Source: Polytrichum commune | Taxonomy: Eukaryota > Streptophyta > Polytrichopsida > Polytrichales > Polytrichaceae | Assembly (NCBI GenBank): GCA_950295325.1 | Contig: OX485807.1 | Span: 1,304,501-1,368,500, forward strand | Length of the DNA stretch: 64,000 nt | Reading direction: 5' to 3' | Part shown: positions 46,478 to 58,347 of the stretch, in pieces | How the letters are laid out: each line of letters opens with the position of its first letter | Position numbering within the stretch: the first letter of the stretch is position 1 | The notes under the pieces: model-generated | Seen by the model: only the letters and a program-made list of their open reading frames with translations | Told to the model about the DNA's origin: nothing | Databases searched by the model: none | Made by a program: the position numbers and the translations under genes

Positions 46478-49400
46478 CTACGCCTTTTCTGTAACACCTA
46501 CGAGCTCAAGAAGACGCATCACCTCATTGTAGCTAAATGTCGGTGTATGAATGAATTTGTCCGTGGCGTAGTCAACCTTGCACAAATACCTGAACACGTA
46601 ATACAAATGCTTGCATGAAACCCACTGACCCCTCTTTCCCACTACCAAAGACAACATTTTCGCAAAGTATGGGCAAGTGCATTGCGGAATATCTGCAATG
46701 GAGACAAGGTATGTCTTCTCCTCTTTGGAAACTATGGATATGATGCATCTGTATCCAGGGTATGGAATGGGAGTCACACCAACCACATAATATCCTTCCA
46801 TGTGTAATACGCTCTCCCATTTATTCCTGTGCTCTATTAATGGTGCTGCCATATTCCGTCGAGCTGCCTTGGAAAACCTTGTGTTTGGATGTGCATCTGG
46901 GTTTGAAGGAATACATAAATGTGAGCGAGGGATGGGAAGGTTTGTCATTGTTCTCAATCGGCTACGTGGTGACATTGCATCTTTTTGTTGCAGTTGAAAC
47001 CCTGCATTTTCCAATGCAAACACCTCCTCCTGTGTAGGGTTTGTACCAACCTTCACCAGCCACACCTTATGGAGATTTGGCCAATCAAACACCCATTTTT
47101 TCTTGCTCCCCTTCGCGCATCAATTAATGTCATCTGCACAAAACCAAAAATTTGAAAGAACGTGGTTGTTAGAACGAAACTCCTTCTTCATGCCTGTGTA
47201 AGTTGGCGCAGGCGTGCCATGTGTACTTTCCCCGACTTTAGCCCTACATGGATGTCCATTATCTGCTTGCAAAGCTTGACACTCTTTTTTGGACGGATAA
47301 GGCAATCGTGAAATATACCACTCAAATTCTGGATAATCTGACTCCAACACATTGGTGGTGTGAGACATCACATTCTGATCATGCTTGAAGGATTCCTCTA
47401 TGCGTGCCCTCATTGACCTTGTATTAGGATGAGGGATGGAGTAGTTCACTTTGTCGGGACGATGAGAATCATACTCAAATCAGGAGGTAAATCTAGTTTC
47501 CTCTTGGTTGATTCAAACAACTCACAGCCCTCCAATGCACAATCCCTTGTATTAAAACCCTTTGACCCATGGTATGACCTCATTGCCTCTGCAAGGAGTT
47601 GGGATCGCCGGTATGTGTTGCAGTTTTGACCTTCAATGATGCTTGATATGGCCCTTTCCCTAAAGAACCCTCTTTAAGCCAAGAACGATAATTTGCGATC
47701 TGCATGAATGCGCGGATCATGTCATCCACAGTTGCCTCGTACAAACATGACATTTTGTTCCTAGATTGTTGCAACCACTTGTTATGTATTGTTTCTGCTA
47801 GGTTGCAAGTTGGCATCTCAGCTCGTTGATCCAAAGTCAGATCCTGTAATATATATTAAAAAAAAATTAGTTAAAAAAATGAAATAACACAACAATTTCA
47901 TCAACAGTAGAGGAGGGACATTTGTATATTGGAAGAAACTTACAATGAGCATGTGACCTCCCCATTGTCTATATCAATAATGCCAAAATCCCAACCATTC
48001 CGACAAGTTGTACATGCCCTCCTCGGTGGTTGCCCCTGATGACAACCACCAGGCCTGTATCACATGGTATTTGATGTCATTGTCCGCCAAACTCTTGGCG
48101 TCCTTGTAATCTTTACAAAGTTATTTGTGTTCATGCTGCATTGGAGGGCGGATGTATTTTTGTGTTATTTTATCCAAATCGGCAGACCAATGGAAAAGAC
48201 ATGTACGCTCGCGATCCTCGAGAGGAACGGATGTGTCACCATCACCGTAAATCTTCCGCACAACAATCCAATTTGTTTGGGCACTGTCCGCCATGAACCC
48301 TTTTATATTGACATCGGGGACATCATTCTCCAGCATGACATCATTTAGATTTTTCCAAAAAATGATTTGGGCCCGAGCATCCTCGGATTGCATATCACAA
48401 CATGCTATTGTAAGAACCTTGCAGTGCTTGCTATCATAAACGTGACACGTCATTGTAGTCCAGTCTTGTAAACGCTTCACGTGGTCAAACATGATCCACG
48501 AATTTTCCATGCCTCCTCCACATTGCATGCATGCGCTTCACCAAATCGACTCCACTTCCAGGAAGATCCACCGACATCTTGAACACAAAGACCTTATCTC
48601 TAGACTGCCCTGGAAACCGACTATCATACACAGATTTGAACCCATAGTGGTTTTTCAACGCCATGATGCTATCCAAGGACCCCATTCCACCACGAATAAA
48701 ACGTTTCAAGCCCACCACGAAGTTCCTATAGTTAGGGGAAGCCAAAGTGGAGAACTTATCCATTACCACCTCCAAGGATGCTCCATGAAGATGGTTCTTT
48801 TCTACTGGGAAAAGATATTTGAGGATGTAATTTGCCAAAAATTGTTTACTGGCAGCCATAACAATAGCTCAGTTTTTTGCAGTTGGAGTTTTAGCCACCT
48901 CATTTGCCACATACTGGTAAGTCATGTCTAATGATTCACGACACACTTCAATAGACACAAGGTGGTTGTGAACACCCAAGTAGATACAAACACAGGACAT
49001 GTTTGACGATTGTGAATGGACGTATATAATTTTTGCATAGCAAACATCAAGACATATGGGAGCGGCATGACAAACCTTGCATTGAACCTTAGATTTCTCT
49101 AGTGGAATTGTACCGACCATGAAAGGAGTGGGTGTAATACCAATCCATTCGGTAGAGTTGCGAACTCCTCCATTTCGTGAAGGATATTCACACGAGTCGT
49201 TAGGGCATTGAAGATGACCAACGCATGAAGACCTTCGGAAAGTCAAACCAAATTCATTCTGAATGTTTGTTGTTTTGGTTCTACACCAGGCATGCCCATT
49301 ATAAATTTTGCCCATGCCATCCATTGCCTTGCCGTAAGCATCTGGAATTCCAGTCTTGATCAGTGGCAAAATGAAAAAGGCATCCCCATTGAAAGAAGAC

Positions 49401-50089
49401 GGCAAATACTTCACATCCTCTATAACAATGTTATCGAAGTCAATATTAGTGAGATCAGATTTGGATCTTCTACGACACTTGGTGATTTTGAGGTCTTCCA
49501 ATATATGAACATTAGATATGGATGACGTAGTATGAACATGAGGTTTTTGGGAGTGTATATGTTGTTCAAGAATACTAAAGTTCAGTGGCTTGTGAGGAGA
49601 GGGGTCATTGCCATGCAGAGGTTGTACAGAAGATGTAGAAGTAAAAGAATATGGAGATTGAAATGGATAAGAAGAAGTCCCTGCAATGTCCAACACTTGG
49701 ATGTTATCTTCATCTGAATCACTAAGGACCACCACATCATCTACCTCTAATTTAACCTTACAAAGATAATGGATTTGCGGTGTGGGTGTAATGGACTCAT
49801 TTGTCAACAACATTATGGATGCATCCATATCCAATTTAGACAATCCTATCACTTTGTACGAGCCCGCGCTTAATGACCAAAAAGAATCACTATCCACTAT
49901 TGATTTTTGAATCAAAACTATCTCGCACAACTCACCAGTTTTGTGGAATAATTCTTGTTCCACATACATGGTACCAAGGCAAAAGTTAAATTTTAGACTA
50001 AGCAAATTCTTTTGGACCACTACAAAACCATCTGCACCCAAAGGAAGAGTGAAAGGAATAGAGCAATCTCCTGCTCGAAGAGATGCCAT
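46478..50089 (-). pseudogene. MULE transposase with WRKY-GCM1 zinc finger (broken)
   Basis: Read from ATG at 50089 on the minus strand. The N-terminal 406 codons contain a Cys/His finger of the WRKY-GCM1 type (Cys about 289, 295, 300, 337, 340, 346, 350 and LGVHNH about 371-376), known from plant Mutator-like transposases. An in-frame TGA follows at 48869-48871, then the transposase core. A frameshift lies near 48500. The core motif GFMADSAQ with a probable catalytic Asp is at about 48288, followed by ERTCLFHW. A 100-bp intron is visible at 47844-47943 (GTAAGT...TTACAG), joining HMLI to DLTLDQRAEMP. Further frameshifts lie near 47590 and 47470, and a second in-frame TGA near 47117. The C-terminal SWIM finger (CTC...CKH) is at 46607-46681. 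The domain order and length are normal. The damage makes it nonfunctional. Confidence 0.85.
47844..47943 (-). other. Intron in the MULE relic
   Basis: On the minus strand the donor is ATTG/GTAAGT-like, starting GTAAGTTTCTTCC at 47943, and the acceptor TATATTACAG ends at 47844 after a T-rich tract. Removing it restores continuous similarity-type sequence (GGHMLI-DLTLDQRAEMPTCNL). Confidence 0.7.
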
Positions 50090-50234
50090 CGGAAGGTAAA
50101 CAAATTCTATGCATATTCACAAAAATGAAGAATGGAAATGATGCATAACATAGACATTAAATAATGTGGACACAAACAATAATGACAATACATCTTCACA
50201 ATTTGAATAGTAGGAGTGGTTTCATTATTAGAAT

Positions 50235-50644
50235 CACGGGGCGATCACACCCCCTTACATTTCATAGCCATGTGCGATAAAAGTTTGCTACCCTATATTA
50301 CATGCCATAGATAATTTTTTAAATTATGATATTTTTTCTACATACACATAACCATTGATAATATCTTTTGTATATTTTTTTGAAATTTTTAGTAATCTTC
50401 ATTTTTTGTAGTAATTTGTTTAGTTCAATGTCGCGTCATTCTAGTTAGAAACGGTATGTTTTTTTTAAAAAACAAATCATCAAATTTGGTTACCAATTTT
50501 TACTATGTAATAGATACCATGTATTTCTACTCATGAAAAAAAAATCATAAACTTTTGAACCATTTTGGTGATGCTTTATGTAAAAAGTAGATTTTGTTTT
50601 ATCGCACGTGGTGTTCAACTTGACAATGAAGTGCACCCCCCGGG
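50235..50644. mobile_element. hAT-type MITE, copy 2
   Basis: A 410-bp element homologous in inverse orientation to 8720-9131. It starts CACGGGGCGATCAC, ends with the inverted counterpart, and has a perfect 8-bp target duplication ATTAGAAT (50227-50234 and 50645-50652). It lies about 150 bp upstream of the MULE start codon, in what would have been its promoter. No coding capacity. Confidence 0.9.
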
Positions 50645-51040
50645 ATTAGAATTCACGTGGCATACATTTAAAATTAAAAAAATATTGCAATGACAACTCA
50701 CGTAGGGTTTGAAATAATGCAAGGGTGTTATGTACCGTAAATAAGAATGCCACCACACACAATGTATCTATACACAAATTCAAAATGTGTGATGGCCAAT
50801 AATAGGCTATGACATATGGACATGTGAAAACCTAAGATTTCAATGGTCAAGGCATGTTGTTGTTGTTGTGTGATGACATTAAATATACATGGATGTGGAA
50901 GAGAGACAATTCATCTTGAAGCAAAACAACAATCAAACATGAGACGTTGAATTTCTATTTGTTTTGCTAATTAATTACCAATTTTATTTGTGCAAATGAT
51001 CGACAAAGATGTGTCCGCACATTCATAGTTCTCAACTCCC
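50645..51040. other. AT-rich spacer
   Basis: I see no gene or repeat here. It may be the 5' region of the acidic-protein candidate that follows. Confidence 0.4.
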
Positions 51041-51796
51041 TTGAAGAAATGCAGACGGAACGGATCCTCCAAGTACTCGACACGGAAAGCATTAGAGCGG
51101 TCGAGGATGGGGAAGAATTTGACAAGAATTACAAAGCGGGGCATAAGTGTGACCACACGAACTCTAACATTTGAAGACGCGGAACTCCTCAAAGATGGGA
51201 TTGATGCAGAACAACCTGACATCTATGAGAATGAGGATGTGGAAATTATTAGTGAGACGAGGCTTGATATCCAAGACATTGAAGAAGAAATGGAGTTCCA
51301 ACCCACTCTAGAGGTAATAATTTGACCTAATCTCTATTGAATGTTAATTTCCTAGTCCTTGCCTAGAGTGGAAGTAGAATCTCATTGATTATTGAATTTA
51401 GGGTTTGGAATGGGGAAGGAGAGGGCGGGTTCTCATTCCGAACGGCCTCATTCGATGGCAAAGAAGGCTAATAGGAGGGGGAGCGCCACAATGCCTCTCA
51501 CCGCCACTTTTCCCCAACCACCAATGTTGCCATGCCGCAGATCAATGCGGAGATCCGTTGGAGTGGTTGAAGAGGAGCAAGTCGGAAACATCCATGAGGC
51601 GGCATTGGAGAGAGTGGAGGAAGGCCATATGGGAGAGGAGGAGAAAGAAGATGAAGACAAAGATAACAATGAGGCTAACCAACTAAGGGAGGAAGAGGAG
51701 GAGGAGGAAGAAGACGAAGACGAAGAAAGTGGAGGAGAGGGCGAGGAAAATGACCCAAAGGAAAAAAAAAAAGGAAGAGGATCAGGAGGAGGATGA
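51041..51796 (+). CDS. Weak candidate gene for an acidic protein
   Basis: The first frame (51041-51325) encodes a basic then acidic peptide (MKKCRRNG...DVEIISETRLDIQDIEEEMEF). A second frame with ATG at 51410 runs to 51796 and ends in a long Glu/Asp run (about 51590-51780) followed by Lys/Gly. A possible intron lies between them (donor GAG/GTAATAAT at 51315, acceptor GAATTTAG near 51401), but joining there leads most simply into a different frame that stops at 51686, so the gene model is unresolved. No domain is recognised. The purine-rich strand alone can create such an open frame. It could be an accessory frame of the neighbouring MULE, or nothing. Confidence 0.3.
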
Positions 51797-52017
51797 AGAA
51801 GAGGACGGCAAGAGATAGGGGGATGATGGAGAAGCGGACAAAACCTCTCCAATCCAGGTTTCTCCCCCAAACCCTAACTTTTCATACACGATATGAGATC
51901 ACAATGTTTCCAAGTCCAATAGGTTACATGTTGTCAATTAGGTTGTGCCCAGAAATCTCCCCAATCACTAGTGGTCATGGGTAACCCACGCTCGATCTCA
52001 TTCGTGTGAGTACGTAT

Positions 52018-52160
52018 GAAATTCCAATTTACAGATGAACCAGTTCAGTTTGAGAAAGCATGTTGAAGTTCAACACTACAGTTAAATACTAATCGTTTTA
52101 TAGGAATTTAAATGGATTTAAACAATATTCAGTCTGATAATGTCATCAACAAAGAGAATC
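52018..52160 (+). repeat. Decayed AACCGGTT-type repeat
   Basis: It contains ACAGATGAACCAGTTCAGTT and downstream text equivalent to 13681-13918, with many substitutions. The AACCGGTT core is lost. Confidence 0.5.
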
Positions 52161-52229
52161 GAAATTGATCACATTAAGTTAGGTCGAAGATTGCATATGG
52201 TTGTCTAGGTCTGGACAGGGTATAGATAT

Positions 52230-53000
52230 ACTGTCGCGCACCTCTCCTTGAGGAGTGCCCGAAACACCATGGGCACAAGGGGGACCCCGGAGTGACACCC
52301 GGGACTTGTGGCGCCGTTGGTGAGAGGGCCCAAGTGATCCTAGTGTGGGTGAGGGCCCCGGGCGTTGGGAACGCCTCCCACCCACAAAGACTAGGAGGCA
52401 CAAGGGAAAGGCCATGAGCTATGCGTAGCTCATGGCGTGGTGATTCTAGAAAGCTCAAGAACACCTCAATCGGAGGTGTGAGCTAGGAGTTATGGCCATT
52501 TGAGTGGGGCGCTGTCCCGGGACAGCGCCCTGTTACAGCAGTGCCTGGGAGTGATTCCCGGGACTGCCAAGGTTCAAACAGGCATAACTTCCTCAATACT
52601 TGCCCGAATGGGGCAAGTGAGGAGTCCATCGGCATCTACGTGAAGCGTAGATGAAGATGGAGTGGTTGGTTGTTATGATCAGACATCATACAAGGAAGTT
52701 ATGATGGTCTGAAGCTGCTGGGCGGTTCTAGGCCCAGCAGCTAAAGGAAAATGTCCACTTGGCCCCAACTCTTGGTAGAGAGACAAGAGGTTGGTTGACG
52801 GTGGGGTAGGGGCCCCGCGTGAAGTCCTAGAGGCTTATATGGGTGAGGTGGTGTGGCCTCACCCACCCGAGGCCGAACGGCACGGCCTCCATGGGCATTG
52901 GCCCAATGTGAGGCCATAGTTGCCTAGTATGGTTCGGGTTGTTGTAGTGTTGCTCCGGCAATGCGATGATCAACATAGGATTGGACTTCCATGGATGGAA
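52230..53000 (-). repeat. LTR-like repeat (family gamma), inverted copy
   Basis: It matches 40711-41436 on the opposite strand. The TATA motif is at 52844-52851 (read on the minus strand as CATATAAG). This copy is longer in the middle and contains a short hairpin around the CCCGGGACAGCGCCC motif. No coding region is seen. Confidence 0.55.
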
Positions 53001-53987
53001 GTCCACATTGGGGAAATGGGTTACCGATTAAGGAGTGAGTCCCGAAAGCAAAGTAGGAGGGTTGGTTCCCTCCTATGAACTATATGGTCCGGGGTAAGAG
53101 GAGCTAACCATTAGCATGGCGGAATGCGAAGGGTTAGCGCTCGTAACCTTTGCTAGAAAATGAAAATTGGCAAGATTGTCAAGGGGGCTAGCAAGGGTTG
53201 CGACATATACACAATACATGTATTTGTGAATGAACCTGGACAGGGTCAACATCAACAAGGTTTGTGCTATACACAAGAGGGCGTGGAATCTTGATTGGCC
53301 ATAGGTTCCTGGTAACAACCCATAGCCTCATTGATAGCATCATTCTTATGATGAATAAACATGTTGTTGATAAATAACTAGAATTGAGTGAGAGAAATCA
53401 AACCATGCTCAAAGAAGGAGAAGAGCTTGTGAAACGAACCGGTTTGTTAGTGAAAGTAGTAGTCCATAATCCTACACAAAAGGAGAATAGAAAACAACGA
53501 GCCACTACCAACATATACACAACTACCATAATAACCCCAAATACCCGCCAACAAATTAATAATTAGGATGAAAAGAAAAGATTAAATGCTAATGACAGCT
53601 AAGGAACCACTCCAACCCAAGCTAGGGTTGTGGGCCATAATCTCATGTCAAGCAAAACCACATAGCACATGCCAAGTCACTAACATTAGAACACATCGTC
53701 CATACGAGGCATCCACCTTGATTACCTTGATAACTATAGTGCCCACCCCAAGAGGGGTTAGTAGTCTTGCACCATTGTTATTATGCCTTGAGGGTATAAT
53801 ACCAAGGGTGGGTCGAACGGGCATTTCAATCATGCTAACCTACGGTCAGCGTTTCTTCTCTCCCTCTTTCTCTGAAAGTAGTAGTGCTCATCATTTCAGC
53901 TGGAGAAATTCCTGTAGTGAGAATTGTAGAACATATCCCAATTTATTGCAAAGACTTGCAAACATATTTACAATACATCTCCTCCCC
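53001..53987. other. Unassigned sequence
   Basis: No gene is recognised. The small open frames at 53073-53318 and 53586-54062 show no domain, and the second one runs through the palindrome. Confidence 0.35.
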
Positions 53988-54049
53988 CCCCCCTCCATCA
54001 ACCCAAGATCTGGCAGAATTCTGCCAGATCTTGGGTTGATGGAGGGGGG
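53988..54049. repeat. Perfect 62-bp palindrome without spacer
   Basis: The arms of 31 bp (53988-54018 and 54019-54049) are exact complements with GAATTC at the centre and a C/G run at the outer ends. The inner arm reads AACCCAAGATCTGGCAGAA. As DNA it can form a cruciform. As RNA it would be a hairpin with essentially no loop. An extra imperfect complement extends a few bases beyond the C/G runs. It is not part of any repeat family seen here. Confidence 0.95.
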
Positions 54050-54101
54050 TAGAGATGCATAAATAACCGATTGAAGTTTCAAGATTGATCACATCCATTT
54101 A

Positions 54102-54331
54102 ATTAGCTCTGCATATGGTTAGTTAGGTCCAGTGATTGGGGAGATTAAGGTTTGCAAGTCCAACCGGTTACATGTTGACATCCTCCGCTTTTCCTGTATT
54201 AAAATTGGGGTATATTCTATAAGTTCCTCTAAAATGGTCGGTAATTTTCCTGCAATCTTGAACTTCAACCGGTTATTTCCCAAACTCAACCGGTTCATCT
54301 GTAACTAATTGCCGGTTCTCCTCGATCATAG
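54102..54331 (-). repeat. AACCGGTT-type interspersed repeat, inverted copy
   Basis: Read on the minus strand it matches 13681-13918, including two AACCGGTT palindromes and the ATATACCCCAATT segment. It is the best preserved member outside block Q. Confidence 0.75.
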
Positions 54332-55620
54332 GTTAGGTCGAAGACTGCATATGGTTGTCTAGCTCTGGCCACCATGGCAGTGCTAAAATAATCCTTGTAA
54401 CGCTTTATTACACTGATTGAACAAGTACAATAGAATGAGATACTTCTCTAAGAAATTATGATCTGATCTATACAACTACCCTATTCTGTAAATACAAGTT
54501 GGTGAGTGGAAGTAGTAGTGTTGATCATTGTCATACTTGAGTAAAATAAGCCCAAATTGTAAGCAAAATAAGCCCGTGGTAACTGAGGCAAGGAAGTGGA
54601 GGCCGAAATCGCTCCCCCCGCTTGCATACTTGAAATTGAAAAAACCTGTAGGATCACAATGTGCACAATGTGCACAATGAAGTATTGTAGAAATATCAAA
54701 ACCCTAAGTTAGAGGACTTTGACAGTCAAAGATGTACCTATATTGTCGTGCCAAACCTCAGGATCTCAACCTATTTTTCTTTTTAATAATAACTAGTAAT
54801 AATCACTAGTAAGTATCATATTCTAGAAGAAGCTTTAGGAGTGTGCAATGTTCTGCAAGGCACCTGATTGGAGTTTGGGAATGGTACGTAAGCCTACGGG
54901 GAACAACCAAGCCTAGACAACCTTGAATTTGAAAATTCCTCCCATGATATGAGAAATCATAAGTCATGAGGATGCCTTCAAAATGTTCTTTTTTGTGGTT
55001 ACTATGTTGTGAATGAGCGTCGTTGAGAAGCTCAAAACTGTAAATTCTACCAATATAGCCAGAGAGCACTTGTTGAGTGTTCTGCGAATTGCTCCTTTTC
55101 ATCAAAGTATTAATACTTCAGTTGACTGTTGAACGAACCCTTAAATGTTCCAATTATACCCTCTTATATCCTCTTTCACAGAGTATCATACATATGCAGT
55201 CTTCGACCTAACTTAATTAATATTATTTATTGTTTGAAGCCCGTAGATATACCTTTTGGTAACTCCAAAAATTGTGGTACGTTGATTATGGTATTTAGTG
55301 TCACGTACACAATTAGCGGATGTGACACTTCGAGACATATTTGTCAATTGCCAATATGATAGTATCCATCAACATATGTAATTTTTGCAAGTGAAAATTT
55401 GTTTAAATTTTGACATTAGCGTAGCACATGGGGATATTTGGAATGATGATTTTATGTTTCAGATGTATTTGAGCATGCTAATGTCATAATGTAAAGCCAG
55501 TTGCTCATGAACTAGGAATAAGAAGAGGCATGGTGATGGTGATCATGTGGTAGTATATAGCCTAATCCTAACAACATTGATAAACGTCAACCATCTCCGA
55601 CTCAGATAAGGAATTATAGT
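54332..55620. other. Unassigned sequence
   Basis: No gene is recognised. A motif GGTCGAAGACTGCATATGGT at about 54340 recurs in related form at about 52183 and, in part and inverted, at about 55200, suggesting that remnants of one dispersed element are scattered here. Three 9-bp units of GTGCACAAT lie at about 54660-54680. Confidence 0.35.
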
Positions 55621-55621
55621 C

Positions 55622-55657
55622 CCTTCTATGTGTGTTTGTGTGTGTGTGTGTGTGTGG
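55622..55657. repeat. (TG)n microsatellite
   Basis: A TGTG run is interrupted once near its start and followed by a G run. Confidence 0.9.
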
Positions 55658-55730
55658 AGGGGGGGGGGTTGTGTTATTCTTTTGGAAAGGGTCACTTGTT
55701 GTCTTGTCACATAGTACCGCCATGTGGAGT

Positions 55731-55800
55731 TTAGCTCACCACATCTGGTGAACGGACTCAATTCACCACATCGGGTGAACAATCTCGGTTCACCACAGCT
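55731..55800. repeat. TTCACCACATCGGGTGAAC short array
   Basis: Two full copies and one half copy of a 19-bp unit that is itself palindromic (TTCACC...GGTGAA), spaced about 28 bp apart. Confidence 0.8.
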
Positions 55801-55857
55801 CCGTTTCGAAGCTCTCACTCATGTGCATCAGATGGGTGGGTTTACATACCAAGTTTG

Positions 55858-56212
55858 CATTATGATTTTTTATTATTTTTCCTTCGAGGTTTGTACAATG
55901 TCTCTTAGGTGGAGTCGGGTAGTTTTGATGTTATGCGTTGAGGTTGTTATCTACAAATTGGTCCAATATGTAGTCCATTTTAATGCCAACTATAATCTAC
56001 CAGTCTCAAAATTTGGTTGATGGCAGATGCCAAAGTCCTGTTGATGTGAGTCAATGTCATTCACAACTATGATGCATTTATTTTGAGCTACATAAACCGT
56101 CAACTCAAGTTTTTCTTTTTGGCCATTTGGGAGTCTCTAATTATTGTGTCCTCATCATTTCTTTCAAATTGTAACTTTCAAATTATGAACTTTGAAGTCC
56201 AATTTTCATATG
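55858..56212. other. Left flank of block Q copy C
   Basis: The segment at about 56025-56212 resembles text just inside the block (about 56500-56710), which suggests a small internal tandem duplication at the edge. No gene is recognised. Confidence 0.45.
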
Positions 56213-57896
56213 TCTATGCCACTTGAGTAACTTCCTCAAGGAGAAACTAATTAGTTTTGGTATTTGGGTTTAGGTTTTCCTAGTAGTATTGATGTTGTGG
56301 GTTGGGGTTGTTATAAAAATTGATTTGATTCTCCTCTATTTTGAGTGAGTAGAGGTTTGAATTTCCCATTGACAACAAATGCGAACAAACTAAAGAATAG
56401 TAACTATCTTACCTTCCACTCTCTTCCACTTTTGCACATTATCTACAAATTCTTCAAGTACGTTGTCCAATTTAATGCCACCAAAATCTCTTAGTCCTAA
56501 TATTTGGTAAATGATTGATGTCAAAGTCTTGTTGATGTGAGTCAATATCATTCACAACTATGACACATCCATACAAAGCTTCATGAAGCTCAACTTAAGT
56601 TATTCATCTTTTTGGCCATCTTGGAGTCTAATTATTGTGTCCTCATCAATTCTTTCAAAATGTGACTTTCAAAATTTTGAACCTTGAGGTCCAATTACGA
56701 GTATATCTCTACCAATTGAGTAAATTCCTTGAGGAGAAACTAAATAGTTTTGATTTTAAAAAAATTTAAAACAAACCCCTTTTGTTTTCTTTCGAGAAGT
56801 TTGCTTTGCATTTTGAAATATCTACCAATTTCGTCCCCATCAAGTTCCCTAACCCCACTTGTGATCAAGGAAAAAAAATACTATATTAGAGCTCAAATTC
56901 CTTACGTTCCAAGGTTTTGAGGTTTCCATCTGCATGAGTACATAGAGGCATGGTGCAAATCGTATCAAAGGTCTTAAGATTAGGTTGCTTGTTTTCATAT
57001 AAATAAAATAAAATTGTGCCTACTACTTGAGGAATGAGGCACAATAGAGTGCAATTCCACAACTTCTATCGGAATTGTTTGTCCTTCCTTACAACGACCT
57101 AGTGAGATGCATATGATAGCATTTATCATTGGTTTTCCAATACCTCATATTGTACTTATCATCTCTCTTATTATTTTGTTCACTTCTATTTAGTGTTTTC
57201 ATGTTTTAGTTCCTCACAAATACTTAGGCTTCAGTATGTGTCTGTTTCTAAGTATTCATTGGATGAAAAAGTGGAACTTTCAGACTTGGAGAGTTATACT
57301 ATAGTAATGGCGATGGTGATCCATTTGGGTGACGACTCTGCTTTTACTAAATTTCTCTCAGTTTCACTTGGCTATCAAGGTAGAGAAGATGGATTTAAGC
57401 CACTTGCGGTGGTTGAAGAAGATGGAGCTGGAAAGATACAGCTTTGTCCTTGGAGATCAAATTGGGTATGTTTTGTATGTTTCATCTCTGATATTACAAT
57501 ATGCATATTTTCTTTTGTACATCTTTTTTTCAACTGCAAGAATCAAGACATTACACTATCTATAATCTTGTAAGGGAGGATCTGTCGGTTTTAATCAATG
57601 TACAGACACTCTTGGGAATTTCTGTCTGGCCAGTTGCAAGCTGCAAGGATTCAAGGCATCTAACTATCTCTTCTTCATTTTTCTTTTTATTTTCTTTCCT
57701 TTTATCTTGGGAGACGGCATCTAACTTATTGAATGGGTCGAATCAATTGGCCGAGCAAGTCCTGCACACGGCCACTTTGTACGCTGTCGATAAATTGTGC
57801 ATTCATTGTTTACTCATGTTGGGGCACATGTTATTTGTGGATTGGGTATTATACACACGATGTCAAGACAATTCTTCAGGGTAGACTTTAAACCTC

Positions 57897-58043
57897 CATA
57901 ACATTATTTAGATCCATAATAGTGTTATGTGGGACTGTCAATATTCCATGGAATATTTTCCACATTTAGTCCCAATGTGGGGAATATTCTGTGGAATATT
58001 TTCAGTCCCAGATAACATCATTATGGATCTAAGTAATATCATG
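57897..58043. mobile_element. 147-bp palindromic MITE, copy C
   Basis: Orthologue of 13469-13615 at the same site, with a few substitutions in the loop side. Confidence 0.8.
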
Positions 58044-58108
58044 TCCTCCTACAAACTTTCAAGGGAGGTGGATAGGGTCTAGGGCCCACGATCCGCCACC
58101 TCCGGACT

Positions 58109-58347
58109 TATGATCGGGGAGAACCGGTAGTTAGTTACAAACTAACCGGTTGAGTTTGAGAAATAATCGGTGGAAGTTCAAGACTGCATGAAAATTGCCG
58201 ATCAATTTAGAGGAATTTATAGAATATACCCCAATTCAATAAAGGAAAACCGAAGGATGTCAACATGTAACCAGGTGGACTTGCAAACACTAGGATCTCA
58301 ACCGATTATGCCCAAAAAATACCCTGATCACTGCTCCAAATAACTGC
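58109..58347 (+). repeat. AACCGGTT-type interspersed repeat, in copy C
   Basis: Orthologue of 13681-13918 at the same site. Confidence 0.75.

Noticed and set aside
51448-51870. Minus-strand Ser/Pro-rich frame
   Set aside because: It is the complement of the purine-rich Glu/Asp run, with low complexity and no domain.
55543-55818. His/Thr-rich minus-strand frame
   Set aside because: It is produced by the (TG)n microsatellite and the short palindromic array.
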